Assembly: GCA_963741135.1 (NCBI GenBank)
Contig: CAVUHC010000004.1
Coordinates: 62,001-126,000 of the forward strand
Length of the DNA: 64,000 nt
Direction of reading: 5' to 3'
Origin: Gp6-AA40 sp963741135
Lineage (GTDB): Bacteria; Acidobacteriota; Vicinamibacteria; Vicinamibacterales; UBA2999
The notes under the pieces were generated by a model that searched no databases, was not told the origin of the DNA, and was given only the letters and a program-made list of their open reading frames with translations. The position numbers and the translations under genes are program-made. Positions 8,779 through 18,645 of this stretch are shown here, in pieces. Every line of letters begins with the position of its first letter. The first letter of the stretch is position 1.

Positions 8779-9609
8779 ATGACGCTCATGACGCCGATCC
8801 GGCGCCTCGTGCGTGACGTGCAGCGCGATCTCTGGCCGACACCGGAGCATGCGGTGCTCCAGGAGCTGGAGCGCCGGGCCCAGCGCGAATCCCGACGTAC
8901 ACCCGGCGAGATCTCGATCGCGCCGTACCGTCTCGAATATGCCGACGCGATGTCGGCGTGGCCGCAGTGGGATGACATCTTCGTCCGCCAGATGCTCGCG
9001 TTCGAGACGAATGAGCGCGAGCCGCGCATCATCGACTGCGGCGCGAACATCGGCCTCGCGTCTCTGTACTACTCGCGCCAGTACCCCCACGCGAGACTCA
9101 CATCGATCGAAGCGGACCCCGCGCTCGCCGCCATCTGCGAGCGGAACCTGGCGCGGAACGGCTGCATGCAGTTCGATGTCAAGGCGGCGGCAGCCTGGAC
9201 CGCCCACGGAGAAACTGAATTCATCTGCGAGGGCGCGGACTCCGGCATGCTCGCGTCGCTCGGATCGCCGGTCACCGGGACCGCGCGCATGGTACCGACC
9301 CTGCGGCTGCGAGACTATCTCGACGACACCGTCGATCTGCTCAAGATTGATATCGAAGGCGCAGAACGGCCGGTCCTTGAAGACTGCGCGGATCTACTCG
9401 AGAACGTGCGAGCCCTGGCGATTGAGGTGCACGAGTTCGATCCAGCGCATCGTCAGACAGGCGCAATCATCGAGCTGCTCGGACGGGCGGGATTCACGTT
9501 CGCGATGTCGAACCTCTGTCCCCTTCCCTGGCGGTCCTCGCTATCCGCGGCTCCTTTTCCAGGCGCGCCGCCTGTGTGGGCGGTTGCAGTCTTCGCATGG
9601 CGAGCGTGA
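8779..9609 (+). CDS. FkbM-family methyltransferase
   Basis: A 276-aa SAM-dependent methyltransferase. Motif I is IIDCGANIGLASLYYSRQYP, followed by the ribose-binding acidic LTSIEADP. The FkbM-typical DLLKIDIEGAE segment appears near residues 190-200, then an AIEVHEFDP strand. FkbM proteins methylate hydroxyl groups on sugars or polyketides; here a glycan sugar is the likely acceptor. It begins one base after the flavoprotein stop and its end overlaps the start of the next glycosyltransferase by 13 bases. Confidence 0.87.
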   Translation: MTLMTPIRRLVRDVQRDLWPTPEHAVLQELERRAQRESRRTPGEISIAPYRLEYADAMSAWPQWDDIFVRQMLAFETNEREPRIIDCGANIGLASLYYSRQYPHARLTSIEADPALAAICERNLARNGCMQFDVKAAAAWTAHGETEFICEGADSGMLASLGSPVTGTARMVPTLRLRDYLDDTVDLLKIDIEGAERPVLEDCADLLENVRALAIEVHEFDPAHRQTGAIIELLGRAGFTFAMSNLCPLPWRSSLSAAPFPGAPPVWAVAVFAWRA

Positions 9610-10793
9610 CCGATCCGAGCGTGGTGTACGTCCTTCCGGACAAGATGGGAGGGGTCATCAGCCTCACGGCGTACCTTCTCGACGCCAGGCGGCCGGACGC
9701 CTTTCGGCATGTCGCGGTGCTGACACACAACTCGCTGTCGACCGACGAGCGGTACGGGGAGTCGCTCAACGCCGATGCGCAGACAGTCGTCGAGTACGCG
9801 CTGCCGCTCGAGAATCTTCACGCCGTGCTGAACCGGTTGCGGCGCGCGATACCTCGTGGGGAAGGCGTCCTCGTCGCCAACGATCTGCTGGAGCTTGCGC
9901 TGGCGTCCGCGTTCGACTGTAACCGCGCCGTTATTCAGAACATGCACGGCGACAATGACTACTACTACGACCTCGCCGCGCGGCATGAAAACGTGATCGA
10001 TGCTTTCGTTGCGTACGGCGCGACGATAGAGCGGAAGCTGAAAGCGCGGCTGCCTCACCGCAAGGCGGACATTTACCTGCTGCCGTACGGGCTGCCCGAG
10101 CCGCCGCGCCGGCGAGCGCCGGAACCGGGACCCCTTCGCCTCCTGTTTGCCGGCCGGTACGAACACGGCCAGAAGGGCGTCCTCGATCTTCCGTTGATCG
10201 ACCACGCACTCGCCGAACGCGGCGTGGACGTGTCGTGGACGATGATCGGCGCCGGTCCGGACGAGACGAAGCTCCGCGACACGTGGCGCAGCCCGCGCGT
10301 CACCTTTCTCGGAAGGAAGTCGAGCGTCGAAGTCGTTGACATCGCGTCGAGGCACGATGTGTTCGTTCTGCCAACCCGCTATGAGGGTTTGCCGGTCGCG
10401 CTGCTCGAAGCGATGAGCGTCGGGCTTGTCCCGGTCGTCAGCAACGTGGAAAGCGGCGTCGCCGAGATCCTGTCGGACGGACGGACCGCGATCCTGCCGC
10501 CCGTGGGGGACATCGGTGCGTTTTCCGACGCGATTGCCGCCCTCGACCGGAATCGATCGTTGCTCGAGTCGATCGGCGAGGCGGCGTGGAGGTACGTGGC
10601 CACGCATCACGACGCTCACGCGCGCACCGATGCCTACCAGGCACTGCTTGCACGGTACCGCGAGCTGCGAAGACCTCGTCCCGCCCATGTGGTCCTTCCG
10701 TACCGGACCCGACTGGATCGGCCCTGGCTTCCGAACATCGCCGTGCGGACCGTGCGTGGCTTGATTCGGCGCGCACAGGGACGAGCGCTGTAA
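9597..10793 (+). CDS. Glycosyltransferase, GT4 family
   Basis: A 398-aa GT-B enzyme. The C-terminal donor domain contains LRLLFAGRYEHGQKGVLDLP and VLPTRYEGLPVALLEAMSVG. The latter is the EX7E motif that positions the nucleotide-sugar phosphate in GT4 enzymes. The N-terminal acceptor domain starts VVYVLPDKMGGVISLTAYLL. An upstream in-frame start at 9576 adds seven residues; I use the ATG at 9597, which brings the protein into register with its family start. Its stop TAA shares a base with the next gene's ATG. Confidence 0.83.
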   Translation: MASVTDPSVVYVLPDKMGGVISLTAYLLDARRPDAFRHVAVLTHNSLSTDERYGESLNADAQTVVEYALPLENLHAVLNRLRRAIPRGEGVLVANDLLELALASAFDCNRAVIQNMHGDNDYYYDLAARHENVIDAFVAYGATIERKLKARLPHRKADIYLLPYGLPEPPRRRAPEPGPLRLLFAGRYEHGQKGVLDLPLIDHALAERGVDVSWTMIGAGPDETKLRDTWRSPRVTFLGRKSSVEVVDIASRHDVFVLPTRYEGLPVALLEAMSVGLVPVVSNVESGVAEILSDGRTAILPPVGDIGAFSDAIAALDRNRSLLESIGEAAWRYVATHHDAHARTDAYQALLARYRELRRPRPAHVVLPYRTRLDRPWLPNIAVRTVRGLIRRAQGRAL

Positions 10794-12103
10794 TGCGCAT
10801 CGTCCAGGCCGCGGGCTGGTACTTTCCGAACAGTGCAGGCGGCACTGAGGTGTACGTCTCCGAACTGTCCGATCGCCTGCGCGCGGCCGGGCATGACGTG
10901 CATATTTCGGCGCCCGAAACGCTTGGACACGACGAGCGCACCTACGACCACGGCGGCGTGCCGGTGTACCGGTATCCGATTCCGCTGGGCGTGACGCGCG
11001 ACGAGGCGCAGGGCCGCGTGGCGGTTCGCGGCGCCGAACGGTTCCACGAGTGGCTGCAGCGGATGCGTCCAGACGTCGTGCACATGCACACCTACGTGAC
11101 GGGCCTCGGGCTGAATGAGCTCCGCGTCGCTAAAGCCGCCGGAGCACGCGTCATCGTGACAACGCACGCGGCAAGCCTCGGGTTCACCTGCCAGCGCGGA
11201 ACGATGATGCGATGGGGCCGCACGTTGTGCGACGGCAAGGTGAGCGCATTCAAATGCGTTCCGTGCTACCTCGAGCACCGTGGCGTGCCCCGCCCGCTCG
11301 GATACATGGCCGCGCTGATCCCGCCGCCGCTGAGCGCACTGGGACGGTACATGAATGGCCGTGCCGCCACGTTCCTTGGGATGACTGACTTGGTTGCCTA
11401 CAATCGCGACTCGCAGCATGAGCTGCTCGAGCTTGCCGATCGATTTGTCGTGCTCACCGACTGGGCCCGCGACGTGCTCGTCGCCAACGGCGCGCCCCCT
11501 GACAAGATCGTCATCAACCGTCTCGGTATTCGGTACTTCGGAATGGAGAAGACGCGCGGATTGTCGACGCAGCCGCTGACGATCGCTTACATTGGCCGAT
11601 TCGATCCAATCAAAGGTGTCGATGACTTCGCGCGCGCGATTGCTCACACGCCGCGATCGGCCCCGATCCATTTCCGGTTCCACGGCCCCGTTCGCAACAC
11701 CGCGGAGCTTGCCGTCCTGGAGAGCTTGAAGAAGATCGTCGGACCGAACGCATGGGTCACGTTCGGAGGCGAGCTCGATGCGGAAGGCGTTCGGCGCGCG
11801 CTGGCCGGAATAGACGTGATGTGTTGCCCCTCGCGCGTGGTCGAGGGAGGCCCGACGATCGCGCTCGAGGCGATGGCCGCTGGCGTGCCCGTGGTCGGGA
11901 CCAATGTTCCCGGGATCTCGGAGATCGTGACCGACGGCGTGACGGGCCGTCTCGTCGCGCCCGGCGACCCGCGCGCGCTCGCGGCGGTCTTCGCCGAGCT
12001 GGCGGCCGATCCCGGCGTGATCGATCGGTGGCGTGCCGCGCTTCCGGCCGTCCGTACGATGGATGACGTGACGAACGACTACCTCGAGATGTACGCCGCA
12101 TGA
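10793..12103 (+). CDS. Glycosyltransferase, GT4 family
   Basis: A 436-aa GT-B protein. It has the N-terminal MRIVQAAGWYFPNSAGGTE loop and acceptor-domain VVHMHTYVTGLG. The donor domain contains IAYIGRFDPIKGVDDFARAI and VEGGPTIALEAMAAGVPVVG (EX7E). A cluster of cysteines (near FTCQRG, LCDGK, FKCVPCYLEHRG) in the middle of the protein is typical of a subgroup of surface-polysaccharide GT4 enzymes and might bind metal. The start ATG overlaps the upstream TAA by one base, and the deacetylase gene begins inside its stop. Confidence 0.87.
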   Translation: MRIVQAAGWYFPNSAGGTEVYVSELSDRLRAAGHDVHISAPETLGHDERTYDHGGVPVYRYPIPLGVTRDEAQGRVAVRGAERFHEWLQRMRPDVVHMHTYVTGLGLNELRVAKAAGARVIVTTHAASLGFTCQRGTMMRWGRTLCDGKVSAFKCVPCYLEHRGVPRPLGYMAALIPPPLSALGRYMNGRAATFLGMTDLVAYNRDSQHELLELADRFVVLTDWARDVLVANGAPPDKIVINRLGIRYFGMEKTRGLSTQPLTIAYIGRFDPIKGVDDFARAIAHTPRSAPIHFRFHGPVRNTAELAVLESLKKIVGPNAWVTFGGELDAEGVRRALAGIDVMCCPSRVVEGGPTIALEAMAAGVPVVGTNVPGISEIVTDGVTGRLVAPGDPRALAAVFAELAADPGVIDRWRAALPAVRTMDDVTNDYLEMYAA

Positions 12104-13029
12104 AGGTTCCGACCGGACCGCTGGGACGCCTGGCCAAGCACGGGCTGCACTCGACGGGTTACTACCATCACCGGCTTGCGCAGGTCGAGTTCCCAGGCGT
12201 GGCGGTCCTCTGCTATCACGGGATCCGAGGCGACGGGACGGGAGACCTGCCGTTCCGCGATCTCCACGTGGACCGCAGCGCGTTCGAAGGCCACTGCCGC
12301 ATCCTCCGCGAATGTTGTTCGCCCATCTCAACCGCGCAGCTGGTCGCCGCGCTGAATGGCGCATCGCTGCCGCCACGACCCGTCCTCGTCACGTTCGATG
12401 ACGGATATCGGAGCGTGCTGGATTTCGGGTTGCCGATTCTTGAACAGTACGAGATCCCGGCGGCGGTGTTCGTCTGCGTGGAACCGATCGTGCGGCGCGA
12501 ACATTTCTGGTACGACAGCGTGTATCGCGCGCGCGGCAACGAAGCCGTCGCCGCCGCACGCCGATTCGCGACTGCCGAATGGCGAACGATGGCGAAAGCC
12601 ACCGCGACTCCGGCGCATGCCTCGGATGTGCACCGTCCGATGACGACCGACGAGCTTCAGCGCCTTGCGGCAAGTCCGTTCATCGAGATCGGCGGACATA
12701 CGATGACGCATCTCACGCTCGCGAATGCCGGTGTCGAGGAGCAGCGGGACGAGATCGAAAAGTGTCGAGACTTCTTGACGGCGCTGGTGGGAAAGATCCC
12801 CGCGGGGTTCGCCTATCCGTACGGGCTGCGCCCGGACGACTATTCAGCGGATACGGTCGCGTTGGTCGCGGCTGCCGGATTCAAGTACGGGTTCTCGACG
12901 TGTCAGCAGTTTGCCGGGCGTGACTCCAGCCCATTCGAAATTCCACGGTTCGTGATGGTCGACGGGATTGACGAAGCTGAGCTTGCCCATCGCCTTGCCC
13001 ATTCGTGGCACGTGGCGCCGCCCGTATGA
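12100..13029 (+). CDS. Polysaccharide deacetylase (NodB/CE4 domain)
   Basis: A 309-aa CE4 family protein. Motif 1 is VLVTFDDGYRSVLDFGLP, with the catalytic Asp-Asp pair. Motif 2 is IGGHTMTHLTLA, with the metal-binding His-x3-His. A later segment GFAYPYGLRPDDYS matches motif 3. No signal peptide is visible, so it probably acts in the cytoplasm on a lipid-linked or sugar intermediate, removing N- or O-acetyl groups. It overlaps both neighbours by four bases (ATGA), consistent with a single operon. Confidence 0.87.
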   Translation: MKVPTGPLGRLAKHGLHSTGYYHHRLAQVEFPGVAVLCYHGIRGDGTGDLPFRDLHVDRSAFEGHCRILRECCSPISTAQLVAALNGASLPPRPVLVTFDDGYRSVLDFGLPILEQYEIPAAVFVCVEPIVRREHFWYDSVYRARGNEAVAAARRFATAEWRTMAKATATPAHASDVHRPMTTDELQRLAASPFIEIGGHTMTHLTLANAGVEEQRDEIEKCRDFLTALVGKIPAGFAYPYGLRPDDYSADTVALVAAAGFKYGFSTCQQFAGRDSSPFEIPRFVMVDGIDEAELAHRLAHSWHVAPPV

Positions 13030-14267
13030 GCAGGAAGGTCTGCCTCGTGACGGCGGGTCATCTTTCGACCTGCCCACGCATGCTGAAGGCAGCCGATGCG
13101 CTGCACACAGCCGGGTACGCAGTGCGGGTCGTCAGCGCGGTGCACACGCCATGGGCATTCGAGGCCGATACGCGCCTGGTCGGCACCCGTCAGTGGAAGT
13201 GGCGCCCGGTGCCCTACGGGCGCCAGTATGCATTCGGCGCATGGCTGCGCTCGGGTGTGCGGCACCGCATCGCGCGGACCCTGGCCTCGGTATCGCCGCA
13301 GTCAGCGCCAGCCGGCATCGTGTCGGAGGCGTTTGCGCGGGCACATCGTGAGCTGGTGACCGCGGTGCTCGAGGAGCGCGCCGATTTGATCTATGGCGGT
13401 TCGACCGGCGCCATTGCAGCCGCCGCCGAGGCCGGGAGGCGTAGTGGGACTCCCTTCGGCGTCGATTTCGAAGACTTCCATTGCGACGAGCAGGATCCCG
13501 AAGACGGTCGGCTCTCGAACGCACTGGGCGGACCGATCATGCGGCTCGCGGCTGATGGCGCATCGTTTGTCACCGCTGGAAGCGCCGCTATCGCGCGCGC
13601 GTGCGCGGACGAATTCGGCATCAATGCGATCGCCATCAACAACGTCTTCCCCTTGCCCTCGACGCCGCCCGCGGACCGCGATCGTCAGGGGCAGAAGGAG
13701 CTGCGGTTGTACTGGTTCAGCCAGACGATCGGGCGGAGACGCGGACTCGAAGACATTGTGCGCGCCGTCGGGCTGATAGGCCGCCCTGCAACGTTGTACC
13801 TCCGCGGTAGCCCTGCAGCGGGCTATATGTCGACGCTGGAACATTATTCGAGGCAGGCGGCGCCCTCGCTGCGTATTGAAGTACTGCCGCCGTCGGCACC
13901 GGATTCGATGATCGACGAGTGCCGACCGTTCGACGTCGGCATTGCGGCCGAGGGTGGGCACGTGCGCAACCGCCGTCTGAGTCTTTCGAACAAGGCGCTG
14001 ACCTATCCGCTGGCCGGGCTTCCGGTTGCACTCACCGACACACCGGGGCAGCGCCCGCTCGCCGACGATCTCGGCGAAGGCGCACTGCTGTTCGCGGCCG
14101 GTGACGCGCAATCGCTTGCCGCCTCGCTGGGACGCATCGCCGACGATCCGCGCGCGATGTCTCGCGCCCGCGAGGCAAGTTGGGAGGCCGCGAAGCGGCG
14201 CTGGCACTGGGAGCATCCCGCCGAGCGCGATGCGCTCCTGGCAACGATCGGACGTGCCGTTGGCTGA
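13026..14267 (+). CDS. Glycosyltransferase, GT4-like
   Basis: A 413-aa protein with a recognisable GT-B pattern. The N-terminal VCLVTAGHLSTCPRMLKAADAL resembles the substrate loop of polysaccharide GT4 enzymes. The middle has FGVDFEDFHCDEQDPEDG. The C-terminal region contains LRLYWFSQTIGRRRGLEDIV and RLSLSNKALTYPLAGLPVAL. The usual EX7E glutamates are not obvious, so it is a diverged member. The ATG at 13026 overlaps the deacetylase stop by four bases. Confidence 0.7.
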   Translation: MSRKVCLVTAGHLSTCPRMLKAADALHTAGYAVRVVSAVHTPWAFEADTRLVGTRQWKWRPVPYGRQYAFGAWLRSGVRHRIARTLASVSPQSAPAGIVSEAFARAHRELVTAVLEERADLIYGGSTGAIAAAAEAGRRSGTPFGVDFEDFHCDEQDPEDGRLSNALGGPIMRLAADGASFVTAGSAAIARACADEFGINAIAINNVFPLPSTPPADRDRQGQKELRLYWFSQTIGRRRGLEDIVRAVGLIGRPATLYLRGSPAAGYMSTLEHYSRQAAPSLRIEVLPPSAPDSMIDECRPFDVGIAAEGGHVRNRRLSLSNKALTYPLAGLPVALTDTPGQRPLADDLGEGALLFAAGDAQSLAASLGRIADDPRAMSRAREASWEAAKRRWHWEHPAERDALLATIGRAVG

Positions 14268-14940
14268 CATCGCAGGAGTGCTCCTCAATATCGGCAGCGG
14301 ACCGGCGGTCGCGCCGGGGTGGATCAGCATTGACGGGTCGTGGCAGGCACGATTGGCCGGCCGCCCGATGGCCGCGCGCGTCGTATCGCTGCTGACGGGA
14401 CGCCAGGTCGGTCATTGGCCGGCGGGCATTCGCTGTCTCGACGTCCGTCGCGGCTTGCCGTTCGCCGACAGCTCGGCCAGCGTCGTCTACAGCTCGCACA
14501 TGATCGAGCACCTCTTCCGCGACGAAGCGGGCGCGTTCCTGCGTGACGCACTTCGCGTGCTCGTTCCCGGCGGCATCTGTCGCATCGTCGTGCCGGACAT
14601 GCGTTCCATGGTCCAGTGGTACGTGGAACGGAACGGAGCGGCGCCAGCCAACGGCGAGGCACCCAGCAGCGACAGGTTGATGGAGATGCTCGGCGTGTCG
14701 TCACCGTCGGCGCCGCCGCGATCGATCCTGGGCGCCTACCGTCGTCTGACAGACTTCGATCGCCACAAGTGGATGTATGACGAGCTCGGCTTGATCGCGC
14801 TGTTCCGCGAATCGGGGTTCGCCTGCCCGGTTGCCCGCGGCCCTCTCGAGAGTGACATCCCGCGTGACGTGTTGGCGGCCGTGGAGAAACGGGAACGCAT
14901 GGACGGCGGAGCAGGCATCTGCGTGGAGGCGCGCAAGTAG
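14254..14940 (+). CDS. SAM-dependent methyltransferase (methyltransferase type 11-like)
   Basis: A 228-aa protein. The SAM-binding motif is LLNIGSGPAVAPGWISID. SSASVVYSSHMIEHL follows, then FLRDALRVLVPGGICRIVVPD, the arrangement of predicted methyltransferases common in glycan clusters. The reading frame is open far upstream inside the preceding gene. The GTG at 14254 (VPLADIAGVLLNIGSG) is the start closest to the fold and overlaps the upstream gene by 14 bases; a TTG at 14260 is an alternative. The target is unknown. Confidence 0.78.
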   Translation: MPLADIAGVLLNIGSGPAVAPGWISIDGSWQARLAGRPMAARVVSLLTGRQVGHWPAGIRCLDVRRGLPFADSSASVVYSSHMIEHLFRDEAGAFLRDALRVLVPGGICRIVVPDMRSMVQWYVERNGAAPANGEAPSSDRLMEMLGVSSPSAPPRSILGAYRRLTDFDRHKWMYDELGLIALFRESGFACPVARGPLESDIPRDVLAAVEKRERMDGGAGICVEARK

Positions 14941-14941
14941 C

Positions 14942-16240
14942 ATGCGCCGCCTGCTGATGATCTCGCCGCACTTTCCGCCCGACAGCAGCGCGGGAACACA
15001 TCGCGTGCGGCTTCTCGCGCCACATCTGTCCGACTACGGTTGGGAGCCGACGGTGCTGACGGTGGCGGAACAGGACTATGAAGGCCGGCTCGACCTCGAC
15101 CTCGCGAGCCTCGTGCCCCCGTCACTGCGGGTGGTGCGCGCCCGGGCGCTGTCGGCGCACCTGACACGCGCCGTGGGGCTGGGCGATCTCGGCCTTCGAG
15201 CGCTGCCAGGCCTGCGCCGCGCCGCATGGGATCTGCTCGAGCGCGATCGATTCGATGCGGTGTTCATCACGATTTATCCGACTTACCCGGCGGTGCTCGG
15301 CCCGATGATCAAGCGTCGCTTCGGCATGCCCTTCGTCCTGGACTACCAGGATCCGTGGGTGGGTGCCTGGGGGCGCGACGTCGGCGGCGGCGCGAACGGT
15401 GCCGTGGACTTCAAGAGCCGATCGACGCGCGCAATTGGCGAGCGGATCGAGCCGCGCGTCCTTCGAGCCGCCGACGGCGTGACGGCGGTTTCTTCGCGGA
15501 CGTACGAGGACGCGTTGCGGCGCACCGGCGCCGCTCCGAGGGAAGTCGCGGAGATTCCCATTGGCTGGGACGCTGCGGATGGCGACGCACTGGCGCATCG
15601 CGGCAACGCGCCGTGTCTCATCCCGGACGACGGGCGCGTGAACATCTGTTACACCGGTACGCTGCTCCCGCTTGGCGTCGAGACCCTCCGCGCCGTGCTC
15701 CTTGCCGCCCGGCGTGTGATCGAACAGCACCCGCAACTGCACGATCGTCTGCGGTTCTATTTCTTTGGCACGAGCAACCAGTCGGCCTCGACCGAGTATC
15801 GCGTGATGGCCCACGCCCGCGAGTGCGGCGTCGAGGACATCGTGCACGAACATCCGGCGCGCCTCGACTATCTCGACGCCCTTGCCGCGCTGCGGCAGGC
15901 GTCGGCATTGCTGTTGATGGGCAGCTCGGAGGCCCATTACACGGCGAGCAAGATTTTCCCAGCGCTGCTCGCAGACCGGCCGACGCTTGCCGTGTATCAC
16001 GAGGCGAGTACCGTTGTCGACATCTTCAGCGCCGTCGCGCCCCTGCCGGCGGGTCATCTCGTCACCTACAGTGACGAGCATCCAGCCGACCACGCCGTCG
16101 ATCGCATTGCTGCGGCGATGATGGAGATCGTCGGGGTAGCCGGACGGCCAGTTCGCATGTGCCGCGAGGCGTTGGCGCCCTGGTCGGCGTCCACACTCGC
16201 TCGCCGTCTTGCGGCCGTCTGCGATGGAGTGGCCGCATGA
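14942..16240 (+). CDS. Glycosyltransferase, GT4-like
   Basis: A 432-aa protein beginning LLMISPHFPPDSSAGTHRVR, a typical substrate-side loop of GT4 enzymes of the WcaI/fucosyl type. Later segments include PFVLDYQDPWVGAWG, the acceptor-domain motif of this subgroup, and VNICYTGTLLPLGVETLRAV near the donor site. The start lies one base after the upstream TAG, and its final bases overlap the next gene's ATG. It is a probable cytoplasmic or membrane-associated sugar transferase with unknown donor. Confidence 0.78.
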   Translation: MRRLLMISPHFPPDSSAGTHRVRLLAPHLSDYGWEPTVLTVAEQDYEGRLDLDLASLVPPSLRVVRARALSAHLTRAVGLGDLGLRALPGLRRAAWDLLERDRFDAVFITIYPTYPAVLGPMIKRRFGMPFVLDYQDPWVGAWGRDVGGGANGAVDFKSRSTRAIGERIEPRVLRAADGVTAVSSRTYEDALRRTGAAPREVAEIPIGWDAADGDALAHRGNAPCLIPDDGRVNICYTGTLLPLGVETLRAVLLAARRVIEQHPQLHDRLRFYFFGTSNQSASTEYRVMAHARECGVEDIVHEHPARLDYLDALAALRQASALLLMGSSEAHYTASKIFPALLADRPTLAVYHEASTVVDIFSAVAPLPAGHLVTYSDEHPADHAVDRIAAAMMEIVGVAGRPVRMCREALAPWSASTLARRLAAVCDGVAA

Positions 16241-18645
16241 CCGCGCCGTGCCGCGTCACGTTCGTGCAGACGCATCCCATCCAGTACATGGCGCCGTGGT
16301 TCCGGTACATCGCCGAGCATCGGCCGGACGTCGAGCTGACAGTGTTGTACGGATCGACGCCGACGGCCGACCAGCAAGGCGTCGGATTCGGCGAATCGTT
16401 TTCGTGGGATGTGGCCCTGCTGGAGGGCTACCGCTACTCGGTGCTTTCTGCGCCGGCCGCCGGCAGACGATTCGATTCCGAGAGCTTCACCGGGGTTGAC
16501 GTAGGCGGCCTGGACGGGACGATTGCCGCGACCCGCCCGGATGTCGTGGTCGTTCCCGGGTGGCACTCCATCTACTACACGCGGGCGATCGCCGCCTGCC
16601 GCAGCGCGGGCATTCCCGTTCTGTATCGCGGGGACAGCAGTCTCCTGAGTGCGCCGCGCGGATTCAAGCGATACGCATGGCCCGTCAGGACACGGATGGC
16701 GTTGTCGAAGTTCGATGGCTTCCTCAGCGTCGGGACGCGCATTCGTGAATACCTGCGCCACTTTGAAATCCCGGCTCCGTTGATCTTCGATTCGCCGCAC
16801 GCGGTGGATAACGAGTATTTCGCCAACGCGTCTCGCCTGATGCAGAACGCCGAGCGAGATACCGCGCGTCGGGAGCTCGGGGCCGGGCCTGACGACTTCC
16901 TCGTGCTGTTCGCCGGAAAGTTCATCGAGCGTAAGCGGCCGGCTGACGTCATCTCCGCCGCCGCGCGACTCGGTCCAGACGTGGTCGTCGCGATGGCGGG
17001 CAACGGGGAGTTGATGACGGAGACACGGGCGGCTGCCGAGCGGGCGGGCGTTCGCGTCACCTGGTGCGGCTTTCTCAACCAGTCAGGCATGTCCCGGGCG
17101 CTCGGCGCGGCTGATTGCGTCGCGGTGCCCAGCAGGTGGGAAAGCTGGGGATTGATCGTCAACGAAGCGCTCGCCTCCGGGACGCCGTGCGTCGTGTCGG
17201 ACGGCGTCGCCTGCGCGCCCGACCTCGTGCGCGACGATGTGTCGGGATACGTGCATGCCGCAGGCGATGTCGAGGGTCTTGCGCGTGCACTCCGCCGGGT
17301 GCGCGACGCGGCTCGCGATGGCCTGATCACTCGCGAGTCCTGCCGCGCGATCGCCGCCACACACTCCTTCGAACGCGCGACCGACGGCGTGCTGGCGGCG
17401 GCCCGCCGGGTCCACGCGCACCGCACCCTTTCGATGACCGCCAATCCTGGAGCGCCGAGGATCGTTGCTGCATTCGGCAACATGGCGATCATTTGCGGGG
17501 TCGAGCGGATGTCCTTCGAGGTGCTGCGGACGGTACGCGACCGGGGTGGCGCGGTGCACTGCATCGTCAACAAATGGGGAAGCGGGCAGGTCGTCGACAA
17601 GGCCGATTCGATTGGATCGACGTGGTCGACCGGCTATTACTGGCACGAGCTGCGCCGCCGCGGCAGCATACGCGGTCAGTTGCTCGTACTGTGGGACATC
17701 TGCCGCACGAGCGCCGATCTGCTGCGCGACGCGCGGCGTTTTGCGCCGACGCACGTGTTCGCCCCCGAGTTTCACGCGGTGCTTCGCTCGGCGCCGGCGC
17801 TGTGGCTGCTGCGACGGCTCGGGGTGCGCGTCATCCTGCGCCTCGGGAATGCTCCTGAGCCAGGACGCTTCTATCGCTTTCTCTGGCGCGGCATCATCGA
17901 TCGCTGCGTCGATCGATTCGTCCCGAACTCGCAGTTCATCCACCGCGAGCTTCTCGCGCATGGCATCGCGGCCGATAAGAGTCGTGTGGTCTACAACACC
18001 GTGCCGCACCGCAACGACCCGTGGGAGCCGCGCGAGCGGATCCCGGGGCGGATCATCTACGTGGGCCAGATCATTCCGCCGAAGGGCATCGATGTGCTGT
18101 TGGACGCGTTTGCGCTCGTGCTGCGCGGCGGCGCGAATGTGTCGCTCGATATCGTTGGCGACATGAGCGGATGGGAAGCGCCCGAGTTCGACGGATATCG
18201 TGAGCGAATTCGCGTGCGCGCCATGGCGCCTGAATTTGCCGGTCGAGTGCGGCTGCTCGGATCGCGCGAGGATGTTCCCGCATTGATGGCTGCCGCGTCG
18301 GTGCATTGCCAGCCTTCGCGTCCGGCACAGAAGGAAGGATTCGCGGTCGTGGCGCTCGAAGCGAAGCGATCGGGTCTGCCCTCCGTCGTCACCATGAGCG
18401 GCGCCCTCCCCGAGATGGTGACGCATCTCGTCGATGGCTGGGTCTGCCCTGAAGTCACGCCCGAGGCGATCGCAGAAGGACTGCGCTATTTCGTCACGGA
18501 CGAGGAACGAGCGCGCCGCGCCGGTGAACACGCACGAAATCGGGAGCGTCAGTACAGCCACGAGCGATTTGCGTCTGCGTGGGCGGCGGTGTTCGATGCG
18601 GAGCCGTCATTGGACGCGGCGGCCGTCGGCGTCGAGACTCTCTGA
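16237..18645 (+). CDS. Tandem (two-domain) GT4 glycosyltransferase
   Basis: An 802-aa protein made of two complete GT-B modules in one chain. Module 1 (about 1-395) starts CRVTFVQTHPIQYMAPWFRY. Its donor region is FLVLFAGKFIERKRPADVIS and its EX7E-like region is ESWGLIVNEALASGTPCVVS. After a linker near residues 396-408, module 2 starts IVAAFGNMAIICGVERMSFE and carries GRIIYVGQIIPPKGIDVLLD and EGFAVVALEAKRSGLPSVV. Both donor sites look intact, so one protein could add two successive sugars. The frame is continuous with no internal stop. It overlaps both neighbours. Confidence 0.87.
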   Translation: MTAPCRVTFVQTHPIQYMAPWFRYIAEHRPDVELTVLYGSTPTADQQGVGFGESFSWDVALLEGYRYSVLSAPAAGRRFDSESFTGVDVGGLDGTIAATRPDVVVVPGWHSIYYTRAIAACRSAGIPVLYRGDSSLLSAPRGFKRYAWPVRTRMALSKFDGFLSVGTRIREYLRHFEIPAPLIFDSPHAVDNEYFANASRLMQNAERDTARRELGAGPDDFLVLFAGKFIERKRPADVISAAARLGPDVVVAMAGNGELMTETRAAAERAGVRVTWCGFLNQSGMSRALGAADCVAVPSRWESWGLIVNEALASGTPCVVSDGVACAPDLVRDDVSGYVHAAGDVEGLARALRRVRDAARDGLITRESCRAIAATHSFERATDGVLAAARRVHAHRTLSMTANPGAPRIVAAFGNMAIICGVERMSFEVLRTVRDRGGAVHCIVNKWGSGQVVDKADSIGSTWSTGYYWHELRRRGSIRGQLLVLWDICRTSADLLRDARRFAPTHVFAPEFHAVLRSAPALWLLRRLGVRVILRLGNAPEPGRFYRFLWRGIIDRCVDRFVPNSQFIHRELLAHGIAADKSRVVYNTVPHRNDPWEPRERIPGRIIYVGQIIPPKGIDVLLDAFALVLRGGANVSLDIVGDMSGWEAPEFDGYRERIRVRAMAPEFAGRVRLLGSREDVPALMAAASVHCQPSRPAQKEGFAVVALEAKRSGLPSVVTMSGALPEMVTHLVDGWVCPEVTPEAIAEGLRYFVTDEERARRAGEHARNRERQYSHERFASAWAAVFDAEPSLDAAAVGVETL

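Noticed and set aside
10634..12376. 580-aa - strand open frame
   Set aside because: It spans the opposite strand of a GT4 gene and part of the deacetylase gene, contains no recognisable domain and is very Arg/Ala-rich, as expected for a GC shadow.
17083..18561. 492-aa - strand open frame
   Set aside because: Antisense to module 2 of the tandem glycosyltransferase; His/Arg-rich composition and no domain.
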